From: an uncultured Butyricicoccus sp.
Lineage (GTDB): Bacteria > Bacillota > Clostridia > Oscillospirales > Butyricicoccaceae
Direction: 5' to 3'
Length of the DNA stretch: 64,000 nucleotides
Assembly: GCA_934532985.1 (NCBI GenBank)
Contig: CAKTAV010000006.1
Coordinates: 1 to 64,000 of the forward strand
Shown: positions 51,186 through 59,000 of the stretch, in pieces
How the letters are laid out: every line of letters starts with the position of its first letter
Position numbering within the stretch: the stretch's first letter is position 1
Notes under the pieces: model-generated
What the model was told of the DNA's origin: nothing
The model's input: the letters and a program-made list of their open reading frames with translations, nothing else
Database searches by the model: none
Program-made: the position numbers and the translations under genes

Positions 51186-51677
51186 ATGCAAGGCTTATTT
51201 GATTTTCTCAGCCAGCACGTCAGCGCCGAGGCCGCCGTCTTTCTGGTCTCTATGGTTCCGCTCATCGAGCTGCGCGGTTCGGTTATTCTGGGAACCGCAA
51301 TCGGCCTTCCATGGCTACGCGTTCTGCTCATCAGTCTGGTTGGCAATCTGGTTCCGATTCCGTTTATCTTGATTTTTGGCGAAAAGATCTTTGCCTGGCT
51401 TCGTCGGCAGCTGTTGTTTTCCCGCTTTACCGCGTGGTACGAAAACCATCTGCTCAATAAAGCTTCCACCATACAGAAGTATTCCTTTCTCGGCCTGCTT
51501 CTGTTCGTCGGCATACCGCTTCCGGGCACCGGCGCTTGGTCCGGCTCCTGTATCGCCGTTCTGCTGAACGTTCCGCCGCGCCGCGCACTTCCGGCCATTG
51601 CCTGCGGTGTTCTGCTCGCCGGCATCATCATGACCATCGGCTCGCAGGGCGTCGTCGGTCTGATTCACTTATTTTAA
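51186..51677 (+). CDS. Small multidrug export protein family (Sm_multidrug_ex)
   Basis: 163 residues from ATG 51186 with GGGGAGG about 10 nt upstream. Four to five membrane helices: AAVFLVSMVPLIELRGSVILG near 16 with the family PxIExRGxI motif, GNLVPIPFILIFG near 53, then LGLLLFVGIPLPGTGAWSG near 101 and GVLLAGIIMTIGSQGVVGLI. The name stems from a weak link to drug export; transport activity is not established. Alone in its transcript with the 51687 terminator. Confidence 0.85.
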   Translation: MQGLFDFLSQHVSAEAAVFLVSMVPLIELRGSVILGTAIGLPWLRVLLISLVGNLVPIPFILIFGEKIFAWLRRQLLFSRFTAWYENHLLNKASTIQKYSFLGLLLFVGIPLPGTGAWSGSCIAVLLNVPPRRALPAIACGVLLAGIIMTIGSQGVVGLIHLF

Positions 51678-51686
51678 TCGCTACAT

Positions 51687-51727
51687 GGGTCTGTTGCAAA
51701 GTACAAAACGCAACAGACCCTTTTATT
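51687..51727 (+). terminator. Terminator of the small export gene (recurring hairpin family)
   Basis: Perfect 11-bp stem GGGTCTGTTGC / GCAACAGACCC, 12-nt A-rich loop, then TTTTATTT. Confidence 0.9.
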
Positions 51728-51823
51728 TATAATACATAACAACGTTTCATCTGAGAATAGCCAGAAAACTGTACGCCATCATATCGTTCTGAATGAACTG
51801 TCAGCCGACAACCCCCAAATTTA

Positions 51824-51934
51824 TATCGCGACGCAACCCAGCGAAGCGGTTGTGGCGCGAAGGAGCAAGACCACGAAGCGGCTGAGCCGTGCTGATGCCT
51901 CAGCGCGGCGATGTAGCGCAGTGCGTCGCAGCGA
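51824..51934 (-). repeat. Dispersed GC-rich repeat, copy 2 (inverted)
   Basis: Reverse complement matches 3812-3920 with about ten differences; the internal hairpin is weakened by substitutions in one arm. Confidence 0.8.
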
Positions 51935-51982
51935 CAGCACAGGGGCGATATTGGTGCTTACCATTTAGCTATCAGCACAACG

Positions 51983-52393
51983 TCAGATTAAAATTCCCTC
52001 GCAGTGATCCATCTCATGCTGAATGATCTGCGCCGTCCAGTCGTGAAACAGTTTTTTCTGCTTTCGGAATTTCTTATCCAGATATTCTACCTCGATCGTT
52101 CGGTAGCGCACCGTTCTACGCGTTCCCTCCAGCGACAGGCAGCCTTCCTCCGTCTCATACGGTCCGGTCTTTCCGACAATCACCGGATTGACCATAATCC
52201 CCGGCGTGTCACCGTTGGCGTACACGATAATCCGCTTTTTCACGCCAATCATATTCGCTGCCAGTCCGCTGCAATGGTCGGCGTGCGCCAGCAGCGTATC
52301 CGTCAGATCTGTGATAATCTGCTTGTCCGCCTTGGTCGCCGGTTCGGATTGCTGCCGCAGGAAAAAGGTGTCATGAACAATTGGCTGTACCAT
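51983..52393 (-). CDS. def: Peptide deformylase
   Basis: 136 residues, with GAGGAGGG upstream. Removes the formyl group from nascent N-termini. Motif 1 is CSGLAANMIGV with Met in place of the usual Gln of GLAAxQ, motif 2 is EEGCLS (metal Cys) and motif 3 is QHEMDHCEG (two metal His and catalytic Glu). The short length and GLAANM form are seen in a clostridial subfamily. No fmt neighbour; it follows the trpB2 gene on the same strand after 75 bp. Confidence 0.9.
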   Translation of the reverse strand: MVQPIVHDTFFLRQQSEPATKADKQIITDLTDTLLAHADHCSGLAANMIGVKKRIIVYANGDTPGIMVNPVIVGKTGPYETEEGCLSLEGTRRTVRYRTIEVEYLDKKFRKQKKLFHDWTAQIIQHEMDHCEGILI

Positions 52394-52468
52394 CTTTTTC
52401 CCTCCTCTCTAATGGATCGAATGGACAAGGGAAAATGCGTCCTGCCGGACGCATTTCCTCTATTATTT

Positions 52469-53842
52469 TTACTTATCTACCTTCGGCAGTGCGTCAATCG
52501 ACTTGGCAAGATCCTCATCCGTCGGAATATAGTCGCTCATCTCATGGTCATTGTACTTCTGGTATGCCACCATATCAAAGTAGCCCGTGCCAGTCAGGCC
52601 AAAGACAATATTCTTCGCCTCACCGGTCTCCTTGCACTTGAGCGCCTCATCAATCGCAACGCGAATCGCATGGCTGCTCTCCGGCGCCGGAAGAATGCCC
52701 TCAATGCGGGCAAACATCTCCGCCGCTTCAAATACGCTCGTCTGCTCGACGCTTCTCGCCTCGATCAAGCCCTGATCATACAGCTCGGATACAATCGAGC
52801 TCATGCCGTGGAAGCGCAGTCCACCGGCGTGATTTGCCGACGGAATAAAACCGCTGCCCAGCGTGTACATCTTTGCCAGCGGGCAGATCTTACCCGTGTC
52901 GCAGAAGTCATACGCATAGACGCCGCGCGTCATGCTCGGGCAGGAAGCCGGTTCCACCGCAATGATCTGATAATCCGCCTCGCCGCGAAGCTTCTCGCCG
53001 GCAAACGGAGAGATCAGGCCGCCCAGATTGGAGCCGCCGCCCGCACAGCCGATAATCATATCCGCCTTGACGCCGTACTTATCCAGCGCGGTCTTGGTCT
53101 CCAGACCGATGATCGACTGATGCAGCAGCACCTGATTAAGCACCGAACCGAGGACATAGCGATAGCCCTCGTGCGTCGTCGCCGTCTCTACCGCTTCCGA
53201 AATCGCACAGCCCAAGCTGCCGGTCGTTCCCGGGAACTCCGCATTGATCTTGCGTCCGACCTCGGTATCCATCGATGGGGACGGGGTGACCGATGCGCCA
53301 TAGGTACGCATGACCTCGCGGCGGAACGGCTTCTGTTCATACGAGCACTTTACCATATATACCTTGCAGTCCAGATCAAAGTATGCGCACGCCATCGACA
53401 GCGCCGTGCCCCACTGACCTGCGCCGGTCTCCGTCGTCACGCCCTTGAGTCCCTGCTGCTTGGCGTAATACGCCTGTGCAATCGCCGAATTCAGCTTATG
53501 GCTGCCCGACGTATTGTTGCCTTCAAACTTATAGTAGATATGCGCGGGAGTGCCCAGCTTTTTCTCCAAGCAATACGCGCGCACCAGCGGCGCCGGACGA
53601 TACATCTTGTAAAAGTCCTGAATTTCCTTCGGAATATCAAAGTAGGCCGTGTCGTCGTCCAGCTCCTGACGGCACAGCTCCTTGCAGAACACGCCGGACA
53701 GCTCGTCAATCGTCATCGGCTCCAGCGTTGCCGGATTAAGCAACGGCGCCGGCTTTTTCTTCATGTCTGCGCGGACATTGTACCACTGCTTCGGAATCTC
53801 ATCTTCGCTCAAATAAATCTTATACGGGATATTCTGTTCCAT
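52469..53842 (-). CDS. Tryptophan synthase beta chain, TrpB2-type, stand-alone
   Basis: 457 residues from ATG 53842 (AGGAAG upstream). PLP fold II enzyme; the Schiff-base lysine is in GNNTSGSHKLNSA near 113, and the glycine loop GCAGGGSNLGG near 242. ETGAGQWG contains the catalytic Glu region. Extra N-terminal residues (~60) and length match the TrpB2 group, which makes tryptophan from indole and serine without TrpA. No trpA or other trp genes are near. The Trp T-box in its leader (53889-54150) supports the tryptophan role. Confidence 0.92.
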   Translation of the reverse strand: MEQNIPYKIYLSEDEIPKQWYNVRADMKKKPAPLLNPATLEPMTIDELSGVFCKELCRQELDDDTAYFDIPKEIQDFYKMYRPAPLVRAYCLEKKLGTPAHIYYKFEGNNTSGSHKLNSAIAQAYYAKQQGLKGVTTETGAGQWGTALSMACAYFDLDCKVYMVKCSYEQKPFRREVMRTYGASVTPSPSMDTEVGRKINAEFPGTTGSLGCAISEAVETATTHEGYRYVLGSVLNQVLLHQSIIGLETKTALDKYGVKADMIIGCAGGGSNLGGLISPFAGEKLRGEADYQIIAVEPASCPSMTRGVYAYDFCDTGKICPLAKMYTLGSGFIPSANHAGGLRFHGMSSIVSELYDQGLIEARSVEQTSVFEAAEMFARIEGILPAPESSHAIRVAIDEALKCKETGEAKNIVFGLTGTGYFDMVAYQKYNDHEMSDYIPTDEDLAKSIDALPKVDK

Positions 53843-53888
53843 ACGACTCTTCCTTTCTTCTGGCATACAAACATACAAAAATAAAAAA

Positions 53889-54150
53889 CTCCTGTCCCAT
53901 CAGTATTACGATAGGACAGGAGATACAATACTTCTGCGGTGCCACCTAGCTTCATCCCTTGCAGGATGCCCTCATCATATACATGCGTATACTACTGCTG
54001 TAACGCGCAGACACGTCGCCCATACTCCCTTACGGTTTCCGTTTGCCCTCACAGGTCCATTCGCTGCCTTTCTCCGCTGCCACCCTTTCACCATCGGCGG
54101 CTCTCTGAAAGCGATCCAAGCAGGTACTTCTCCCGTTCGTCGGTTTTTTT
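53889..54150 (-). promoter_or_regulatory. Tryptophan T-box leader of trpB2
   Basis: On the minus strand, in order: AGTA, AGAGAG, GATGGTG, the specifier GAA-TGG-ACC (TGG at 54057-54059), T-box sequence AGGTGGCACCGCAG (about 53933-53948) and terminator stem CTCCTGTCC / GGACAGGAG (53889-53922) with a T-run. Uncharged tRNA-Trp binding would favour the antiterminator and expression of trpB2. Confidence 0.93.
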
Positions 54151-54167
54151 TATTTACCTTGCTATCA

Positions 54168-54196
54168 TGATAAACTACCCACCACCACATTGTCAA
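54168..54196 (-). promoter_or_regulatory. Promoter of the trpB2 T-box transcript
   Basis: On the minus strand TTGACA (54191-54196), 17-bp spacer, TTATCA (54168-54173). Confidence 0.7.
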
Positions 54197-54264
54197 GTGC
54201 AAATGCTCTTCCCGCCGTATTTTCTTTACTCGTTCTCTTTGGGAAATTTTTTTCCATTTTCCTC

Positions 54265-54293
54265 TTGACATGTCGTTTTTCGCATTTTATAAT
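54265..54293 (+). promoter_or_regulatory. Consensus promoter of the aromatic operon
   Basis: TTGACA (54265-54270), 17-bp spacer, TATAAT (54288-54293). It lies back-to-back with the trpB2 promoter, about 70 bp away. Confidence 0.85.
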
Positions 54294-54314
54294 AAAAACA
54301 ATTTCAAAACAGCA

Positions 54315-54592
54315 AAAGTGATGACGGAGAAAAGTAAATCCATCTCAGCCCATCAGGGAGCAGTGGTCGTGACTGAAAGCCAATGCGGGGTCTGTACGGT
54401 TTGAAGTTCTCTCCTGAGCTTTCACGCTGAACATTCAGTAGGCGTGGACGATTTCCCTCGTTATCGGGATAGAATATCGGGCTTCCCGGCCTCGTATTTG
54501 AAAAAGTGCGGTTTTTTGCCGAATTTGGGTGGTACCACGGAATGTATGTCTTTCGTCCCTGTAATACTAGGGAAGGAAGGCTTTTTTTATAC
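54315..54592 (+). promoter_or_regulatory. Phenylalanine T-box leader of the aromatic operon
   Basis: AGTA near 54332, Stem I distal elements, specifier TTC at 54407-54409 (followed by one nucleotide, CTCC and TGAG, the same spacing as TGG in the neighbouring T-box), T-box motif TGGGTGGTACCACGG (54526-54540) and a terminator with a GCTTTTTTT tail ending about 54589. Phe is chosen because this register gives codon + 1 nt + 4-bp stem + TGAG; the alternative register (GTT, Val) is less sensible for a shikimate operon. Confidence 0.85.
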
Positions 54593-54678
54593 CTTCAGAA
54601 ACACCTTCCTGTCATTTGTTCCACTAGCTGTTTTCCTCTGCCGGGAAAATATTCTATATGATTAAGGAGAACAAAATC

Positions 54679-55692
54679 ATGATCGTTGTAATGAAAAAAG
54701 GCGCACCGAAGCAGGAAATTGATGCACTGTCCAACTGGATTGAGCATTTCAGTGTCAAAGTAAATCCGATTGTCGGCGAAGAGACCACGATTCTCGGTCT
54801 GGTCGGCGACACCACCTCCATCGACAAGGACACCCTGATGCTCAACAACTGGGTTGACCGCGTCATGAAGGTGCAGGAGCCGTTCAAGCTGGCAAACCGC
54901 GCGATGCATCCGGAGGACACGATCGTTAACATCGGCAATGTCCCGGTCGGCGGCAATAAGATCGCCGTTATGGCGGGCCCGTGCTCGGTAGAGAGCGAGG
55001 CGCAGATCTGTGAGATCGCACAGGAAGTACAGCGTCAGGGCGCAACCGTTCTGCGCGGCGGCGCATGGAAGCCGCGTTCCTCCCCGTACTCCTTCCAGGG
55101 TCTGAAGGCGGAAGGTCTGGATCTGCTGTGCAAGGCGCAGGAAAAGACCCATATGCCGATCGTCACCGAAATTACCAACCCGGCACACATTGAGCTGTTC
55201 CTAGACAAGGTAGACTGCTTCCAGATCGGCGCCCGCAACATGCAAAACTTCGAGCTGCTGAAGGAAATCGGTAAGACTGACAAGCCGGTTCTGCTCAAGC
55301 GCGGCTTTGCCAACACGCTGGAAGAGTTTTTGATGTCCGCCGAGTATATCATGGCTGGCGGCAACACGCAGGTTATCCTCTGCGAGCGTGGCATCCGCAC
55401 CTACGAGACCTACACACGCAACACGCTGGACATCAGTGCCGTTCCGGCTCTGAAGCGTCTGAGCCATCTGCCAGTTGTTGTTGACCCGTCGCACGCCGCC
55501 GGTATCTACTGGATGGTAGAGCCGCTGGCTATGTCCGCTATCGCTGCCGGCGCAGACGGTCTGATCATCGAGGTACACAACGATCCGGCACATGCTCTGT
55601 CCGACGGCGCACAGTCGCTGACCTACAAGCACTTCGCACAGACGATGGGCAAACTGCGTGCTGTCGCACAGGCTGTCGGCAAGGAGATCTAA
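54679..55692 (+). CDS. aroF: 3-deoxy-7-phosphoheptulonate synthase (DAHP synthase)
   Basis: 337 residues from ATG 54679 (AAGGAG upstream). Condenses PEP and erythrose 4-phosphate, the first shikimate step. N-terminal ~85 residues form a ferredoxin-like/ACT-like regulatory domain (MIVVMKKGAPKQEIDALSNW); the catalytic barrel follows with AGPCSVES, LRGGAWKPRSSPYSFQG, QIGARNMQNFELL and VDPSHAAG. This is the type I-beta form usually feedback-sensitive through that domain. First gene of the operon. Confidence 0.95.
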   Translation: MIVVMKKGAPKQEIDALSNWIEHFSVKVNPIVGEETTILGLVGDTTSIDKDTLMLNNWVDRVMKVQEPFKLANRAMHPEDTIVNIGNVPVGGNKIAVMAGPCSVESEAQICEIAQEVQRQGATVLRGGAWKPRSSPYSFQGLKAEGLDLLCKAQEKTHMPIVTEITNPAHIELFLDKVDCFQIGARNMQNFELLKEIGKTDKPVLLKRGFANTLEEFLMSAEYIMAGGNTQVILCERGIRTYETYTRNTLDISAVPALKRLSHLPVVVDPSHAAGIYWMVEPLAMSAIAAGADGLIIEVHNDPAHALSDGAQSLTYKHFAQTMGKLRAVAQAVGKEI

Positions 55693-55695
55693 TCC

Positions 55696-56736
55696 ATGTA
55701 CCATCTTTCCCTTCAGGGTGCGCTCAGCCTGTCGGATATCTATATCGGCAGCGGCGCGTTCAGTCAGACGGCAAAGCACGTTGCGGAAAAATTCCATCCA
55801 TCCCGCATTCACATCGTGACGGACTCCAACGTCGCCCCGCTGTATCTGGACACGCTGTCGGCGCAGTTCCCAATGACTATCACTTCAACCATTATTCCGG
55901 CGGGCGAGGAACACAAAAACCTCGCCACCGTCGCCGGTATTTATACCGACCTGTGTGAAGCCGGTCTGACCCGTTCCGATCTGCTCATCGCCCTTGGCGG
56001 CGGTGTCGTCGGCGATATCACCGGCTTTGCCGCGGCGACCTATCTGCGCGGCATTCACGTCTGCCAGATTCCGACCACCCTGCTCTCGCAGGTGGATTCC
56101 TCGGTCGGCGGCAAGTGCGGCGTGGATCTTCCGCAGGGCAAAAACCTTGTCGGTGCGTTTTACCAGCCGGAGCTGGTCATTATTGACACTGACATTCTCT
56201 CCTCCCTACCCGATCGCATCTTCTGCGACGGCATGGCGGAGGTCATCAAATACGGCTGCATTGCCAATCCGGATATTCTGGATCTGATTTCCGCACCGGA
56301 TTTCCATGCCAACATGGAGCGCATCGTGTACGAATGCGTCCGCATCAAGCGCGACGTTGTGCAGGAGGACGAGCATGACAATGGCCTGCGCATGATTTTG
56401 AACTTTGGTCACACCATTGGTCACGCCGCAGAAAAGCTTGGCAATTATCTTGATTTGAGCCACGGTCAGGCGGTTGCCATCGGCATGAATGCCGCCGCCC
56501 GTCTGAACGTCCTGCTCGGCGGCAAGGACGTTACGGATTCCATCCGTGCCATCTGCGCGGCGCATCAGCTCCCAACCGAGCTGCCGTATGACCGAGACGC
56601 GATTTATCACGCCCTTCTCTCGGACAAAAAGATGCGCTCGAATACCATGAACTTTATTTTAGTCAACGAGCTGGGCAAGGCGGAAATCCGCAAGCTCAGC
56701 CGGGACGAATTACAGCAGCTGATCGCTCAGCTGTGA
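55696..56736 (+). CDS. aroB: 3-dehydroquinate synthase
   Basis: 346 residues. Converts DAHP to 3-dehydroquinate with NAD and a metal. ALGGGVVGDITGFAAATYLRG near 97, PTTLLSQVDSSVGGKCGVD near 123, metal His/Glu in the MAEVIKYG region and in NFGHTIGHAAEKLG near 237, SHGQAVAIGM near 253. AAGGAGAT precedes the ATG, 4 bp after aroF. Confidence 0.97.
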   Translation: MYHLSLQGALSLSDIYIGSGAFSQTAKHVAEKFHPSRIHIVTDSNVAPLYLDTLSAQFPMTITSTIIPAGEEHKNLATVAGIYTDLCEAGLTRSDLLIALGGGVVGDITGFAAATYLRGIHVCQIPTTLLSQVDSSVGGKCGVDLPQGKNLVGAFYQPELVIIDTDILSSLPDRIFCDGMAEVIKYGCIANPDILDLISAPDFHANMERIVYECVRIKRDVVQEDEHDNGLRMILNFGHTIGHAAEKLGNYLDLSHGQAVAIGMNAAARLNVLLGGKDVTDSIRAICAAHQLPTELPYDRDAIYHALLSDKKMRSNTMNFILVNELGKAEIRKLSRDELQQLIAQL

Positions 56737-56764
56737 CAATCGGATAGCGAAAGGAGAACAACCT

Positions 56765-57862
56765 ATGGGCTCTGTTTGGGGAAACAACCTGAAACTCAGC
56801 ATTTTTGGCGAGTCCCATGGCGGCGGCATCGGCTGTGTGCTCGATGGCTTTCCGTCCGGCGTCGCCTATGACGAATCGTTTGTTCTCGCAGAAATGGATC
56901 GACGTGCCCCCGGCAAAAACCGTCAGTCAACCGCGCGCCGCGAAAAAGACCTTCCCAAGGTTCTTTCCGGCGTCTTTGACGGCAAAACCACGGGTACGCC
57001 GATTTCCTGCGTGATAGAGAATACCGACACCCGCTCGGGCGACTACTGCAATTTGGTGGAGCACCCCCGGCCGGGACACGCTGACTACACCGGTCAGGTG
57101 CGCTTTCATGGCTGCAACGATCCGCGCGGCGGCGGACATTTTTCCGGTCGTCTGACCGCGCCGCTCGTCTTTGCCGGTGCGATGTGCAAGCTGTTTTTGC
57201 ACGAAAAGGGCATCACGGTCGGCTCACACATCGCCTCGGTCGGTCAAATCATGGACACCCCGTTTGACGATGTCACGGTCGCCCAGCCGCAGCTGGACGC
57301 TCTGCGCCAGCAGGAGTATCCTGTCATCAATCCGCGGGCACAGCAGGCCATGCTGGATCTCATCGAGCAGGCGCGCAGCACGCAGGATTCGGTTGGCGGC
57401 ATCATTGAGTGCGCCGTTGTCGGTCTTCCCGCCGGTCTCGGCTCCCCGATGCTCCAGACCGCAGAGGGTCGGATTTCTTCCATGCTGTTCTCCGTTCCAG
57501 CCGTCAAGGGCGTGGAATTTGGCGCCGGTTTCGCCATTGCATCCATGTTTGGCTCGGAGGCCAACGACTGCATGCAGCTGGAAAACGGCGCGGTTCGTTC
57601 AGATACCAACAACAATGGCGGTATTCTAGGCGGCATTACCAGCGGTATGCCGGTTATCGTCCGTGCCGCCATCAAGCCGACGCCGTCGATTTCTCGCGAG
57701 CAGATGACGCTGAATCTGACCACCCAGTCCGTCGAACCCCTGGTCATTCACGGTCGGCACGATCCATGCATCGTCACCCGCGCCGCTCCGGTGGTTGAAG
57801 CCGCCGTCGCCATCGCGATTACAGATCTCTACAGGGAGGCATATGGCTATGCGACAAATTGA
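56765..57862 (+). CDS. aroC: Chorismate synthase
   Basis: 365 residues. Makes chorismate from EPSP using reduced FMN. Signature 1 is GESHGGGIGCVLDGFPSG near 14, the second SARETAxR-like region is DPRGGGHFSGRLTAPLVFAG near 118, and the third is RSDTNNNGGILGGITSGMPV near 278. AAAGGAG at the start. Its 3' end overlaps the pheA start by 14 bp. Confidence 0.97.
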   Translation: MGSVWGNNLKLSIFGESHGGGIGCVLDGFPSGVAYDESFVLAEMDRRAPGKNRQSTARREKDLPKVLSGVFDGKTTGTPISCVIENTDTRSGDYCNLVEHPRPGHADYTGQVRFHGCNDPRGGGHFSGRLTAPLVFAGAMCKLFLHEKGITVGSHIASVGQIMDTPFDDVTVAQPQLDALRQQEYPVINPRAQQAMLDLIEQARSTQDSVGGIIECAVVGLPAGLGSPMLQTAEGRISSMLFSVPAVKGVEFGAGFAIASMFGSEANDCMQLENGAVRSDTNNNGGILGGITSGMPVIVRAAIKPTPSISREQMTLNLTTQSVEPLVIHGRHDPCIVTRAAPVVEAAVAIAITDLYREAYGYATN

Positions 57863-59000
57863 AGAAGTCCGCAAGGAAATCAACGACATTGACCGACAGA
57901 TTGTCGATCTCTTCCTGCGCCGCATGAAGTGTGCCGAAGAGGTTTCTGACTTCAAGATGCACACCGGCGGTCAGGTACTGGTCACACAGCGTGAAAACGA
58001 GCTACTTCACACCATGCTGCAAAACGTACCAGAGCAGCTGCAGCAGGAATATACCTCCCTGCTACGCACTACGACCCGAATCAGCCGCAAATATCAGTAT
58101 GCACGGATGCTCAAGGCCGAACCATACCGCCTGCAGCTTCCGATTACCGCACGCATTGATTCGCCGAAAACCGTCTGCTATCAGGGTTTAGAGGCATCGT
58201 ATCAGGAGGCCGCCGTCAAGGCGCTGTTCCCGGACGCTGACCGCTACCATCTGCGCACATTTGAGGATGTCTTTCTGGATGTTTCCGAGGGACGTGCGGA
58301 TGCCGGTGTTGTTCCGGTCGAAAACTCCACCGCCGGTACGGTTAATGAGGTCTATGACCTATTGGAAAAGCACGGCCTCTACATCTCGCACTCGTATATT
58401 GGACGCGTGCGCCACTGTCTGGCAGCGTGCCCCGGCGCAACGTTGGAGGGCATTCAGACCGTTCATTCCCATCCGCAGGCGCTGCGTCAGTGCTATCATT
58501 ACATTCAGGATCACGGCTTTGCTGAGGTCAAGGATACCAACACCGCCATTGCGGCGCAGAATATCGCCAAGAGCGGCGACATGACACGCGCGGCTATCTG
58601 CTCAGAGGATGCCGCCAAGCTCTATGGCCTGACCATTTTGGAGCGCAATATCAACGACGGTGATTTCAACCAGACGCGCTTTATCGCCGTGACCCGCGGC
58701 CTGTCCGCAAAGAAGGAAGACAATCGAGTCAGCCTGATTTTAATTCTGCCGCATGTGGCCGGCAGTCTGTACGCCGCACTGTCTGTTTTCTCCGACTACG
58801 GCCTGAACATGACGGAAATTCACTCCCGTCCGCTGCAAAATATGCCGTGGAATTACTGCTTCTACATTGATTTCGCCGGAAATATTCTGGACGAGGACAC
58901 ACGAACCATGCTGTATCAGCTGATGCAGGAAATTCCTGTCGTTCGTATTCTCGGTTCGTTCCCTGTCATCGAAGAGGAGGGCTTAAATGAAACCAACTGA
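57849..59000 (+). CDS. pheA: Bifunctional chorismate mutase / prephenate dehydratase (P-protein)
   Basis: 383 residues from ATG 57849, preferred over ATG 57843 because GGGAGG is then 9 nt away. Residues 1-88 are chorismate mutase (AroQ type: IEEVRKEINDIDRQIVDLFLRR), about 110-285 prephenate dehydratase with PVENSTAGTVNEVYDLL and GDFNQTRF, and about 295-375 an ACT domain (SLILILPHVAGSLYAALSVF, ESRP-like HSRP). Makes phenylpyruvate for phenylalanine, in keeping with the Phe T-box. Overlaps aroA by 14 bp. Confidence 0.95.
   Translation: MRQIEEVRKEINDIDRQIVDLFLRRMKCAEEVSDFKMHTGGQVLVTQRENELLHTMLQNVPEQLQQEYTSLLRTTTRISRKYQYARMLKAEPYRLQLPITARIDSPKTVCYQGLEASYQEAAVKALFPDADRYHLRTFEDVFLDVSEGRADAGVVPVENSTAGTVNEVYDLLEKHGLYISHSYIGRVRHCLAACPGATLEGIQTVHSHPQALRQCYHYIQDHGFAEVKDTNTAIAAQNIAKSGDMTRAAICSEDAAKLYGLTILERNINDGDFNQTRFIAVTRGLSAKKEDNRVSLILILPHVAGSLYAALSVFSDYGLNMTEIHSRPLQNMPWNYCFYIDFAGNILDEDTRTMLYQLMQEIPVVRILGSFPVIEEEGLNETN

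Larger units (their letters stand above)
51678..51982. other. 305-bp gap with terminator and dispersed repeat
   Basis: Holds the hairpin terminator 51687-51727 and copy 2 of the GC-rich repeat (51824-51934). No gene. Confidence 0.6.

Noticed and set aside
52004..53884. A 626-codon open frame on the plus strand
   Set aside because: It is antisense to def and trpB2, is arginine/leucine/histidine-rich without family motifs, and has no ribosome site; it arises from codon bias of the real genes.
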